NCBI GenBank assembly: GCA_964036155.1
Contig: OZ038423.1
Coordinates: 25,187,249 to 25,251,248, forward strand
Length of the DNA stretch: 64,000 bases
Direction of reading: 5' to 3'
DNA from: Diploscapter coronatus
Lineage: Eukaryota > Nematoda > Chromadorea > Rhabditida > Rhabditidae
A program made the position numbers and the translations under genes. The stretch's first letter is position 1, and every line of letters begins with the position of its first letter. The notes beneath the pieces were generated by a model. The model saw only the letters and a list, made by a program, of their open reading frames with translations, had not been told where the DNA came from and did not search any database. Below are positions 1-11,067 of this stretch, one piece after another.

Positions 1-1853
1 GATTATGGTGACCTATATCAGTTATGGCATTATCGCAAACATTTTGATGGTAATAGCTATTCTACGGAATAAGGAATTGAGAAATCAAACAGGGTTAATA
101 TTTTGAATCTTTCTAAATATAATACGTTTTTTAGCTATTGGTTCATCATTTCTTTAGCTGCATGTGATATCATAACAATTAGCATATCATTGTCGAGAAT
201 TGTCATTTGGTATTGCTTTCCCGTACCTTATACTGTAAGCCATTTTATAGATCATTTTGTTAATCAATAGTATTGCCATCTTTAATAACAGAAAAATGAA
301 AAGTAATGTCAATACCCTGAGATGTACGCTTTTTCTTGTCTCAATTTCACGATATTATTATCTTCTAAATGGCGTTTTAAATTTACCCAAAATCAGCATT
401 ATGCTTTTTCAGAACTTTGTATTATCAAAGTACAATTACTTGGTGTTCGGATTTTATGGCATTTGGTGGTTCACTTACGTCGTTCAATCAGGGGCCATGG
501 CAGTTAATCGGTTTTTTTTCATAATTCATTTTGAATAATTAAATAAAAATTAAGATTCATTGCTATAATGCTGCCAATTCACTTCAAACATATCTTCACG
601 AAATCGCGAACTGCCTTAATCATATTTGCATGTTATTTCACTGGATTTGCAATTGCTTTGCCTGGATTTCATCCGTGTTGCTATACAGTTATGATGGCAG
701 GAAAACTAGGCGCTTTTTATGAAGATCCTGAGACTTGGCAAGTCGCTATTTATTACTAAGAATAATTAGGCAATTATGACAACTCACAGGGCGCATATGT
801 AATATTTTTGATCCACTCCCACTATCTAAATTTAATCGTGCATTTAATTTAGGATCAACACTGTATCGGATTTGCAGTTTTACGTTATAGTTGAAAGGGA
901 GTGAAGCATTTGAAGTGGCAATGTCGGTTAGAAATTTCTTGTATTTGCTCGATTTTAAATCGATATTTGCAAAACTGATGTCGAGTTGTTTCCAAATCAA
1001 ATGCGCGATATAAAGGCAGACATAATGTCGGAAGAAGAGGCCTTATGAACATATGAGCCCAATTGTTTTTTCTCAGCTGCCGAATAATGGTAAAGTTTTC
1101 AGGCACCAATACCTGGATCTAGGCGTTAATATCGTTGTTCAAGTCCTAATGATCACCTCTTATATCGTAATTCTACAGAAAGTTTGGAGAAATGAGAAAA
1201 TCATGGCTAGTTATAAAGGAAAGGCAGAAACTATGGCATTCTCGGAAAGGGCTCCGGACGAATATAAAATCAGTAAGAAAGAACTACGAATTTTAGGCCA
1301 GGTAAGCACATGCTTTGATAAATTAACAATAATGCTGAAATAATAACGAAAACCTTGCATTTTCAGTTTATCGGTGCCTATTTGGGATTCGTATTCTGTT
1401 GGTTGTGTTTTCTCATTATTCCGAAGGTTACACATCAAAAATGGGGAGCGACTCTCATGGCAGTATCGAACTACACCAATGTTGCGGTAGGTGTCATCTA
1501 TTGTATGATTTTGCCAATTGGTGTGAAAGTACGTTCCGCCTATAACTTGCATTTTTATGAACTGATAAGAAACGAATGAGATGAAAATATCATTATCTTT
1601 CTCATTTTAGTCGCGAGATGATTTACTCCTCAAGTAATTCAATAGGTGCAGAGTATTTGAAAGATTAGAATATGGGCGAAGAATTAGTCATTTTCAGATG
1701 AGTCCAACAATCGCATTTCTATTCAACTCATCTGTTCGTAATGAATTACGCAAAATGCTATGCCCGACAGTTCGTCGAAATAAGAGAGATTCCGAGGGTG
1801 AAAAGAACTCCACATCAATGGCCACAGTAACACATGCAAAGACGACCTTGTGA
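1..1853 (+). CDS. 7TM G-protein-coupled receptor, chemoreceptor-like (5' end outside window)
   Basis: Exons <1-93, 135-234, 413-510, 555-737, 1103-1301, 1367-1486, 1698-1853 keep one frame and encode a seven-helix receptor missing its N terminus. TM1 carries GIIANILMVIAIL, TM2 FIISLAACD, TM3 ends in VNRF (the DRY-equivalent position), the ECL2 region has paired CC and EDPETW, and TM7 runs into helix 8 with SPTIAFLFNSSVRNELRKM. Known of the family: such receptors sit in sensory or neuronal membranes and couple to G proteins; the ligand cannot be read from sequence. Exon 4 ends in a GC donor (TG|GCAAGT at 738), which matches the paralogue's splice position exactly. Exons 2, 4 and 7 have the same length and phase, or nearly so, as the receptor at 4577-6999, so this is a tandem duplicate. 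The subfamily (Srx/Srsx-like or other) is uncertain. Confidence 0.8.
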
Positions 1854-4576
1854 TCGTAATTTTAACATATTTGCAATAACCGATATTTATAGAATTCAAT
1901 CAAGTTCTAATTATTGGAATTAATCGTAACTCATTCATATTTTCATTTCCTTTATTGGCAAAGCTTTCATTCTTAACAAGAATAACCACCGTTTTGACAT
2001 TTACAAAGTCAATTTAGAGCTTCATCTAACATCACAATCATATAAATAAAACGATTTCTAAAATGCAATATTGTCTACATAGGTGAATTGTTGCACTTTC
2101 CTGCGTGTTATGATATTTTGTTTCCTAAAATGCTAGAGATCACTCTGAAATTCGTTCAAATGAAAAAATCTTTCCGATTTTCCGAGCTAATAAATTGTGA
2201 AAAACGAATTTTAAATTGTTTGCATGAACGAATTAAGGAAATGACCTAATATTATCATTTTGAAACATTTACGCTGTTCATTTTCGAAACTTTTAAACCG
2301 AAAAAATATTCCCATAAGTTCCCACACATTGTACGGGTTTGAAATATTGTAGGTATTTTTTCGAGTATTTACACCACGTCATATGTGGAGTGATGTGGGC
2401 TTATAGGGGAAAATTAAGGATTTCAAATTTAAGAAAGTAAAGTTAGAAATGATCTTGAAATAGGGGTCTATAAAGAAAATCACTAATAATTGATAGCTTT
2501 TCAAATACTGTCCTAAATTTATTTGACAATATCTCATTGATAAAAATTGCAAGATCTCTGAGGTTAAATTTTGCATTTTTATTCGAAAATTAATATACTT
2601 CCTGGAAATTAGCGGAATTTTAAAGCTGGCCTAACTATTAATTGCAGGTGAATCTAGTTATGCTTTTCCGTCCTTTTCATGGCATTTACTACGAAAATAG
2701 TCCAAAGGAAGTATTTGTAAATTGTAGTCTAACAAAAATGCATTACAAAACTAATGATTGGGCAAAAATTCTCGTTTTACATTGTATTCAGTAGCTCTTA
2801 CCTTTACAAGTTAAAATTATTGCCTTTTGTTTGCGCACTTTTGTTAAATTCAGAGATAAACTATGAAGATCAGTAAGTCTTGCTGAAAGATCTCCGTGAT
2901 AGTACACACTATCTTTTAATCTTTGCACATTTAATCAGCATTGTATCATGATTTTGGTTAATTTGAGCAGCCTCAAATTGTCGGTTCATCGTTTACGAAA
3001 TGACGGCTTTATTTTCCTGAAATAACGGACCGAATTTTTCCCGACCCTAACTCTATCCTAATCCTTACGCTACAAAGTCTACCGCTATTTCGAAAAATCA
3101 GATTGTCATTTCATAAATTTAGGAACGATATTATACAATCACAAATAATTTATCACTCCTACATCTAAATTATTAGCTTTGTATTTTACAGAAGCAAAGT
3201 ACCTCCACAAAATATATATGGTAGTCATGTAAAAATTCAGAAAAAAAAAAGTTTTCTCACAGTTTCGCACAATAACATAGCTAAAGTCCATGTTCCACAA
3301 CAATCTTTCATTTTTCCTAGACGCTACAATTTTCTGGGAACCAATAAATAAGAATTGTTAAATCGAGCTTAAAATAAATGAAGATGTATTGTGCCTGGCT
3401 CAAAACCATGCCTCTGACGACAAAGTGCGTATTGAAAAATGAACTTTTCCGCTAACTCCTGCATTCTCTCATCTTTAGTGCTGTCTCGCGCGAGCGGTGC
3501 AAACTTTTGATTATAGAATAATAATTGCCTTTTCTCAATGGCTGCTTGAAAGAACGGATCAGCGTAGTCGCCTTCAGTTGGTTTTGTAGCTGATTTGAGG
3601 GTTCAGAAGGCTTTGCAGAAATTATTTATGCAAATTTTTCAAAAAAGCTCATTTTTCAATGCGCATTTTATCGTCAGGCGCATAGTTTTGAGCCAAGCAC
3701 AATAGTTCAACTATCCTAGAATAGTCAGTGGAAAAGGTGGTTCACTATCAAGGAACGATCACAAACTTCAAAATAACATAATTCAGGCATCGCTTCTTAG
3801 ACATATGCGCCAGTATAATCCCAGCACCAATGATGAGCTTCTTATTCTGCGTTATTGTGCGATTTTGATCAAAATTCGGAGAAATAATAGAAATTTATCC
3901 AGCAACAAATGGAACGCATCTGTAAAGAGAAATTCAAAGAATGCCCCAAAAATATGATCAATAAAACCGAGATACGATTACTTATTCAGGTAAGGCAATG
4001 CACGAAAATCGGCTTTCTGGAAAGTTGCAAAATACTTCGATAATAGTGCCTATTGGATAGGTAAAATAAACTTCTGAAAAATTTGCATGAATTATTTTTT
4101 TTATAGATTTTAAACAGAGTTCACCTTTTCAAAAATAAAAAGGCTTTCTCAATATTGATATTAAGTTTTTTCACGCCGTTCTGATATCCTCGTACTTAGT
4201 TTCAATTATAATTGAATGCGAGTGCGCGTTTTTGCAAAGTTAATCAAAGGCTTTCTAAAATCGAATCAACTAATTGTAAGTTTCCTCGTTTCCTAGTTAG
4301 TTGAATTTTGTTTCAATAATTTGTTTATTAATTTTTGCTAATCCAAATTTGAAAAAGTTTTCTGAATGCGAAGTTATATTTTCTACTAATCACAATATTA
4401 CAATTTTCTCGATAAAGGCGATTATTTTCAGTTATTTCCAAGTTTAAATTTTGTTTATTCATATAATTTCTGTATCTAAACATCAAATACGCTCCATCGC
4501 TATTATCCTTCAATACTAATCCCATAATTAAGAACAGGGTATATTAAGAATGAAATTTTGAGTTTAATGCTAAATC
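1854..4576. other. gene-free interval between the two receptor genes
   Basis: AT-rich sequence with no coding frame supported by splice signals. The only structure I see is the foldback at about 3388-3704, listed separately. The 5' part presumably holds the 3' UTR of the first receptor and the 3' part the promoter of the second. Confidence 0.5.
3388..3704. repeat. foldback/MITE-like inverted repeat
   Basis: The left arm starts with TATTGTGCCTGGCTCAAAAC (3388) and the right arm ends with its imperfect reverse complement GTTTTGAGCCAAGCACAATA (3704). The arms are about 55-60 bp, with further matched blocks (TCTGACGACAAAGTGCG against GCGCATTTTATCGTCAG), around a spacer of roughly 200 bp. This is typical of a non-autonomous DNA element. 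Confidence 0.75.
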
Positions 4577-6999
4577 ATGGAGTTTCTTTCTGACAACTCA
4601 TCAATTCTATCCACTAACTCCCCAGAAGCGTCATCTAATGAATTATTGGCTGAATCATGGAAGCTAAATGACACGTATCAGTCGTTTGGGAGTTATATGT
4701 AAGGATTAATTTATTGTTTATGATGATAGTGCTTTATGAGCGTTAATTTCAACAGCTACGAGATCATCATGTGTTTCTAACAATATTTATAAATCCTTCC
4801 TACTTTCTCACTAATACAAGTTCGATTTTATACATTTAGGTTGAAAATCAATGCTCATAATTTTACACCATTCGATTTCATTTATGCTAGCTTTAATTTG
4901 GAATTTAATTTCCAGCTCTGACCAACAGAATCGTGACAATTTGATCGCCGTATTCATTTGGTTTTTAGTGAATCTAATAGCTCTTACAGCTAATTTGCTG
5001 CTGGTGTTGGGCATTTTTCGTTGCGCTGAAATGCGTTCTTCAACAAGGTAAATTCACTATTGAAAAATCCTAACGAGATTTTTCTATCTGTTTACATGTT
5101 TTCAAAATCGCTAAGCAATAATATTTTATCCAAGAATTTTCAATTTATAACTTGCAGCTACTGGTTCATAATTTCATTAGCCATCTGTGATATTTTCATG
5201 CTCTTTATCAGCTTAGTAGTGCTAGTTCCCGCTCAAGGATTTCAGTCTTCTTATAAGGTATCCAATTTGACTTACTAAAAATGCCGATGTTTTTTAACAA
5301 TAATGCCTGAAAATTATCAAATCTTAAGCCACATGAGTGCATCCTTTGACGCTTGTCTCGTTTTGAATAAGGTTAATTAAAATACCTGAAAGAATATATT
5401 GAGGTGATTATTTCTTGCTACTGTAATAAATAGTAAATTAGAAAATGGTATCGCTCCATTTTACCATAAAATCGTGCCCTTCAATATTTTGAAAAGGAAC
5501 AGATTATCCGCTCAAGACAAATATTAGAAAATACGAACATAGATCAGATGTCTTTACTATGTAGTTCGAAATTGGATAATTGTTAAATAATCTAATAAAG
5601 ACTACATGAGCTTGCTCATTTAAATTTGAGCTCTTATTGGGATTATCAATTAGTTTCAGCTGACATATGAAATGAATGTTTGTATAATGTTCGTTTACGA
5701 CGTTTTCTGGTACACATATATTATTCAGCTTGGTGTCATGTCAATAAACAGGTAGAATTGAATTTTGCCTTAGTACTTATCCACATAATTCAGACTGATT
5801 TCAATTGTCTTTCCTATGGACTTCAAGTATATGTTTTCTCGGTCACGAACTTTGACAATAATCAGTTTTGATTTTCTAGCTGGATTTTTGATTGCACTGC
5901 CAAACTTATTTAGCTGTTGTCACATGATTTATTATGTCGAATATTTTGCTGCTGGATATGAAGACCCAGATACATGGTTAGCTAATTTGTATTTCATTTA
6001 TCACATGATGTACTTGAATCATGTCAAGATGGAAACAATAACGAGAATTATGGTATTGCATGTTTCAAACAATTCCACTTCTTTTTTGAAAGTTTATTGT
6101 TAATTCCGAATATAAATTTAGTTTATGTGATATATTTTAGGCACCGTAACCTAGATATTGTTGTTAGCATTACTCCTCTAATTATGATGCTAATATCGTA
6201 TTCATTCATTTTCATCAAAATTCGACGAAATAATCGATATTTGATAAGAAATAAATTGAGCACAAATTCGAGAGGTGCCATGAATAATCAATCGAAGAAT
6301 AAAATTAGCAAATCGGAACTTCGGTTACTTGTTCAGGTATGATAGTAACTGCGGAACTAGTTTCTGTATTTAAGTTGTGAATTGCATTTTGGCTGTCAAA
6401 AATATTAGCACATTTCTAACATCAATTACTTATTTTAACTTTGAAAGAATAGGAATTTTCCTAAATTTTATACTATGTCTACGTGATTTCTAGAATATGA
6501 TTAATTAGAACATTATTAAATAATCAAACAAGTCATTTGAAAAATCACCACTACAGTAAGATAATTGAAAATGATCACTTTCACTTTCAATTTCAGTTTC
6601 TGCTATTCTCTGTTTGTTATTTCGTTACATGGTTGACATGGGAAATTGCGCCTCGGTTTTGGACATCGAAATGGGTTGGGTTTGCTATGACTACTCTATT
6701 TCCAGTGAATAATTCGGCAAGTTACACTTTTACTACTGTCAGAAAATGCTCATGATATTGAACATCACTTATCAAATAAATTTAGCACATTTTAAATAGT
6801 GATTATTTAGACCCATTGCAATTATTATCAAAAAATTCAGATCTCACCCACTATTTCTTTGATATTCAACACAACTCTTCGGAATGAGGTGAAGGCAATG
6901 TTCTCTGCAAATAGTTCACTGAAGCTTACGATATTGAATCAGAAAGGCTCAAGCAGCAGAAACAATGTCCATATTTCTGAAATGGCTGCTGTAGCTTGA
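4577..6999 (+). CDS. 7TM G-protein-coupled receptor, chemoreceptor-like
   Basis: Exons 4577-4698, 4916-5047, 5158-5257, 5660-5751, 5794-5976, 6141-6336, 6597-6716, 6841-6999 sum to 1104 nt (367 aa). The extracellular N terminus of about 45 residues has N-glycosylation sequons (NSS, NDT). TM1 (VFIWFLVNLIALTANLLLVL), TM2 (FIISLAICD), the INR box at the end of TM3, TM5 (ITPLIMMLISYSFIFI), TM6 and TM7/helix 8 (ISPTISLIFNTTLRNEV) are visible in order, and the tail is Ser-rich. Exons 3 and 5 have the same lengths as in the upstream paralogue (100 and 183 nt). The seventh intron appears to use a GC donor (TCG|GCAAGT at 6717), needed to join TM7 in frame. The ATG is the only in-frame one before the sequon-rich N terminus. 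Ligand and exact subfamily are unknown. Confidence 0.85.
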
Positions 7000-7665
7000 A
7001 TTAAATAAATTTTGTGCAACACTAGTTTGAATTGCCACTAATTATTATTGAAGATACAAAATTTCAAAAAAGTATCCCCTTGCGTATTTTACAAATTCGT
7101 GGCGTAATTGAACAATCACTTTTACTGATAGTTTACGAGAAAAACCAATAAATTTAATTTCCAAATAAGCTACAATCTGTCACTTTCTTGAAAATCGACA
7201 CTAAAATAAAGGTTTACTGCTCCGATTATAGCGATTTTTTTCCAATAACTCAGTAAACGTTAGTCTACGTTTTCAGAGAATAGATTATTTTTTAGTATGT
7301 ACCCAATTTCGAATATCTGAATTGATATAAATACTCTGTTCAACAATCGTGAATTCGGTCTTCTCATTTCATATTCTCTATTTTATGAGTGATGATTCCA
7401 CTTTATCAAACGGTGTACATTTTTAACAATTGCCTGTTTGCCTCTGATTTCTCAATTTAATAAATCCTTTGATTGTTTGGCCTTCCTTCGAATTCGGAAA
7501 TGCAATGCCAAAATTTCAGGTAGTACTATCATCACACACTACTCTACGTAGGTCATAAGCGATTTATGGAAAGATTAATGACAACTAATTCCCTACAATT
7601 GTTAGGTAGGATATTTGTTATTAAAAAAGCTTCTAGTTTCTAGAAGTAATAAAGATATCATTCAG

Positions 7666-8389
7666 TCTTCTACCTTATTATTTCATCATCATATTGTTGT
7701 GCGCCTAATGTTGGCTCTGGTAGTGGTGGTACAAGAAATAACCAGACTAATCAAAATTCGACCACAAAGAGAGAATTCGATTTATCATGAAATAGAAAAA
7801 TGTCGAATTTTTAGAGCTCCTGCTCGCAATGTTGTCACTAATAATACCTGCACAAATGGAGGCCAAAGTCTCGATATAGGCTGCACTGATTCTGCTCAGG
7901 TAATGCTTGTAAAGTTGATGGATTTAAATGCACTGAAAGGTGGAGAAGAAGCAACACGATAAATGATATGAGAAAAAGCGAACATTCTTTACCTAACAGT
8001 TTCGTCAAATACTGACCAACTATTGCTGTATTAAAAGTACATTACTCTCAACTGTTAACCTGAAAAAATCGTGGCACGAAAATATATCGAAAAAACGAAA
8101 TTGCTTGACACTACTTATATACAAATTCAAACCTATTTGCTATATCAAGATATCGCCCACGTTGCGATGTTTATGAAAGGTCTTTTCAATATAATAAGTC
8201 GCATATTTGTAGTGTGCTCAATTCAGTAATGGACCAGTGAAATGTATCAATAATATGTGTTGCACAGTGCCGACAAGCAATCAAAATCAAACTACTAAGC
8301 CAACTACTAGTCCAACTACTAAACCAACTACTAGTCCAACTACTAAATCGACTTCTAAGCCAACTACTAGACCAGTAAAAGATTTTTAA
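7666..8389 (+). CDS. cysteine-rich, Thr/Pro-rich secreted-type protein (partial model)
   Basis: Three exons can be joined: about 7666-7719, 7817-7899 and 8213-8389. The second and third give a spaced cysteine module, C-TNGGQSLDIG-C-TDSAQ-C-AQFSNGPVK-C-INNM-CC, like the lustrin/EB-type cysteine repeats common in nematode cuticle and secreted proteins. An earlier YCC pair lies in the first exon. The module is followed by a low-complexity (T/S)(T/K)xP tail built from about 12-nt repeats, which suggests an O-glycosylated mucin-like stalk. The first exon, with the expected signal peptide, was not found, and the splice into the second exon is the weakest join. This may be a complete gene with an unseen 5' exon or a decaying one. 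Confidence 0.5.
8290..8375 (+). repeat. short tandem repeat encoding Thr-Pro-rich tail
   Basis: About seven degenerate copies of ACTACTAR(T/G)CCA (12 nt) lie in frame in the last exon of the cysteine-rich gene and give repeated TTKP/TTSP units. Confidence 0.8.
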
Positions 8390-8903
8390 AATCGTGTGGT
8401 TAGGTCATTTTCCACGTAGGCAGATATAAATATCAATTCTTAAAATGAACATGCCATGAAAATATGCAAAATTATGCAAAATCATAAAATTTATGAATAG
8501 ATCACGAAAAACGCTTTTTTTATTAATCTGTTTTGGAAAATTCAAAATATTGATTTTCACTAGTTCATTTCATCTACTCATTTCCTATTAATATTTTGAG
8601 ATTTAATAGTCTTAGAAGAGCATTAATCATTTTCCATATATAGTTTTTTCTGCAACCTTTCAGTATCACATACTTCACATGAATAGACATTTTTTTCCAA
8701 AATGAGTAATGAAATAAACATTTGTTCGAGCATGCGTTTTATATTCGTCAGCTCGAAAATCGTAGATGATGGATAATAATCGAGAACAAAATATGATCAA
8801 TCCAACTTTGTCATAGAGTTATTGCAATTGAGCAAGATAGATTTGATGAATCAAGAGATTATACCCACGTCAGCCTGGTGCTAATTTGCTTATGAACCGA
8901 GAG

Positions 8904-8909
8904 TATAAA
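8904..8909 (+). promoter_or_regulatory. TATA box
   Basis: TATAAA in GAGTATAAAATGGGACG lies 78 bp before the ATG of the small cysteine-rich peptide gene. A strong TATA box fits a small, highly inducible secreted-peptide gene. Confidence 0.6.
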
Positions 8910-8986
8910 ATGGGACGTTTATGCCTTCACTATAAACAAATCTTCATAGTATTCCTCTGCAATTATACACTTTTCACTAACTAAAA

Positions 8987-9497
8987 ATGAAACACTTGAC
9001 TTTGGCTCTCCTCGTTTGCATTGCCACTCTATTCGTCGTCTCACTAGCAGAACAAATCGAAGACATCTCTCAAGAAGTTAGCGAAAGTCATGTAAGCCAG
9101 CTAATGAGTTTTATGGCATAAATATGATAAAGATAACCGTTCTAAACTAAATATACATTCAGTAAGATTGTAATTATCTCAATTATCAAGATGTTAAATA
9201 GGTACGCATGACATATTCTTCTATCTGAGAAGTTCTCAAATAAAATGGTAAGATTATTAGTATGATAATTTTAATATTCTACAAAAAAAATTATGATAAA
9301 ATTGAAATTTTCGACTTATAAAAATGCTGTCATGCGTGTGTTATGTGGCACTCTGTAAATCACTTGTCATTTAGGATCCATTTACTGTAATTCGCAGCAA
9401 GAGAAGCTGTCTCCCTCCAACATGTATCAGTGAAGGCTGTTGTTCTGGAAAATGCCCCTACTGGTGCAGGCAGTGTAGCCTCGAATTCGTATGTTGA
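8987..9497 (+). CDS. small secreted prepro-peptide, eight-cysteine mature peptide
   Basis: Two exons, 8987-9091 and 9375-9497, encode 75 aa. Residues 1-21 are a clear signal peptide (MKHLTLALLVCIATLFVVSLA). Then comes an acidic propeptide (EQIEDISQEVSESHDPFTVI), a furin-type site RSKR, and a predicted mature peptide of about 30 residues holding eight cysteines in the order C-C-CC-C-C-C-C, which allows four disulfides. Signal, acidic pro-region, dibasic site and compact Cys-rich peptide is the layout of antimicrobial, neuropeptide-like or other secreted mini-proteins; I cannot assign a family or activity. The gene has its own TATA box and a polyadenylation signal at 9661, so it reads as a real, separately transcribed gene. 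Confidence 0.75.
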
Positions 9498-9660
9498 TAC
9501 GATGATGCTGTCTGAAAGAAGCATAATTCTACAAATAGTCAATGAAGAATATTCTAATATTAAATTGAACCAACTCCTTTTAGTTGGCAATTTTGTGCAT
9601 AAAAAGAGTTGTATTCATATTATATATTATACGAATTATTTGTTCTGTCACTTATTTACG

Positions 9661-9666
9661 AATAAA
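9661..9666 (+). terminator. polyadenylation signal AATAAA
   Basis: AATAAA lies 164 bp after the stop of the small peptide gene on the same strand. Confidence 0.4.
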
Positions 9667-9925
9667 GTCATATTTATTTTGATATTTTTTTTATTTTATT
9701 TTCCCAAAATACATAAATATCACAACCTTCTCAAATGCCCTAGAGTTAGTACGTGACTCATTGACTCATGAAAAATCGTTACATTTCATGATTTCAACTT
9801 ATCAAAAATATATACCTTGTATGAATTCTATATGGTAATAATGACAAAATGGAAATAAGAAAAAGATAATAATGAAAGCAGAAAAATATACCACTTTTCA
9901 AATATTTATATTTTACATTAAATCC

Positions 9926-10125
9926 CTGAATTTTGAAGCAATAGCATGTTTGTAAAATGCATTTGAAATTTGTTTTCATTGATGAAGCTAACTGATCCGA
10001 ATAAAAAATGTTCTCATTTCAAAAATTTGTATTTTTCTGAAATAAATCCTAATTCAAATAAATTTCACATATTTTCATATAATAAACATCTCTATTTTAC
10101 CACGAATTTCGATCATTTTCAAGAA
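9926..10125. repeat. dispersed repeat, copy 1 of 2
   Basis: About 200 bp beginning at GAATTTTGAAGCAATAGCATG recur with roughly 85-90% identity, in the same orientation, at about 33000-33181. No terminal inverted repeat or coding potential is visible. Confidence 0.8.
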
Positions 10126-10300
10126 TACAAACCTGAAAATTCGTATTTTATCTCTTTATTTATTGGATTGTGAATAAAATTCTGATGAATTTTAAACTTT
10201 GACATTTTTTGTGCAAATACTTTTATGATAGCGACATGTCGAATAATCTGCCACTCTAAAGACTATAGCGTTTCGATAGCTGACGAATATTTGGCGTCAT

Positions 10301-10404
10301 TATATAAAAGCAGTCCTAGGGAGGACGATCGTCAGAAACCCCTTGCGACCTACCCCCCATAGATTTTTTCGTCTGACGAAAGTGGTCCCTAGGTCTGTAT
10401 AAAA
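10301..10404. repeat. short palindromic element (CCTAGG family)
   Basis: The left arm, with CAGTCCTAGGGAGGACGATC and CGTCAGA, pairs with a right arm TCTGACGAAAGTGGTCCCTAGG. Related palindromes occur near 14455-14640 and 38309-38395, and a weaker one near 42240-42330. It is probably a small MITE family with conserved TCAGA/TCTGA and CCTAGG blocks. Confidence 0.65.
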
Positions 10405-11067
10405 GTTATCTTCCGTTCATTTCTATCGATGCATGTGTTTATTTTCAATGCCTGATTACTTGAGACGAAATAAAAGAAGAATCTTTTTCCCCCTCTTTCG
10501 AGCTTCGAAATGATAGCATTCGTTTATTTGACGACTCTTTGTGTTTCTCCGTTTTTCTTTGTTTTTCCGTCAAATTTAACGTGATTTTCGTAACAATCAC
10601 TCGAAAACTATTTTCCTCTATCGATATCGATATTGATAGAAATTAATGGAGTAAGTATCGATAATTGCCCTTAAAAGCGTGAAAAACGAAAAGAAAATAA
10701 ATGATTGCAAAAAGAACAAATGCTCGTCTCTCTCGCATCCGAGGCTTACAGGAGAGGAAGAAAGAAAAACGCTTTTATCTCGTCTCAAGTAGTTAGTCAT
10801 TCGCAATATCACTTTCCTTTTCACTTAATTTTATTATAGAATTGCTATTCAAATTTTATTTTATTGTATCTTTTCCATAACTATTTCACAACTTCAGAAT
10901 TTCTGATGAACGCCGTTTTTAATCCATTCCCTTCCTTTTTACATATAATAATAATAATAGCAAAGGCTGACTAACATTGACTCTCAAATATAAGCCATTC
11001 CCGAAGCGTAGTTCTCCTTCACGGTATTAATTTCAGACTGATATCAGTTCACTGACATTTTGGAGCC

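Noticed and set aside
8290..8375. Regular short repeats resembling a CRISPR-like array
   Set aside because: The 12-nt units are contiguous, without spacers, and encode a Thr/Pro tail in a eukaryotic gene.
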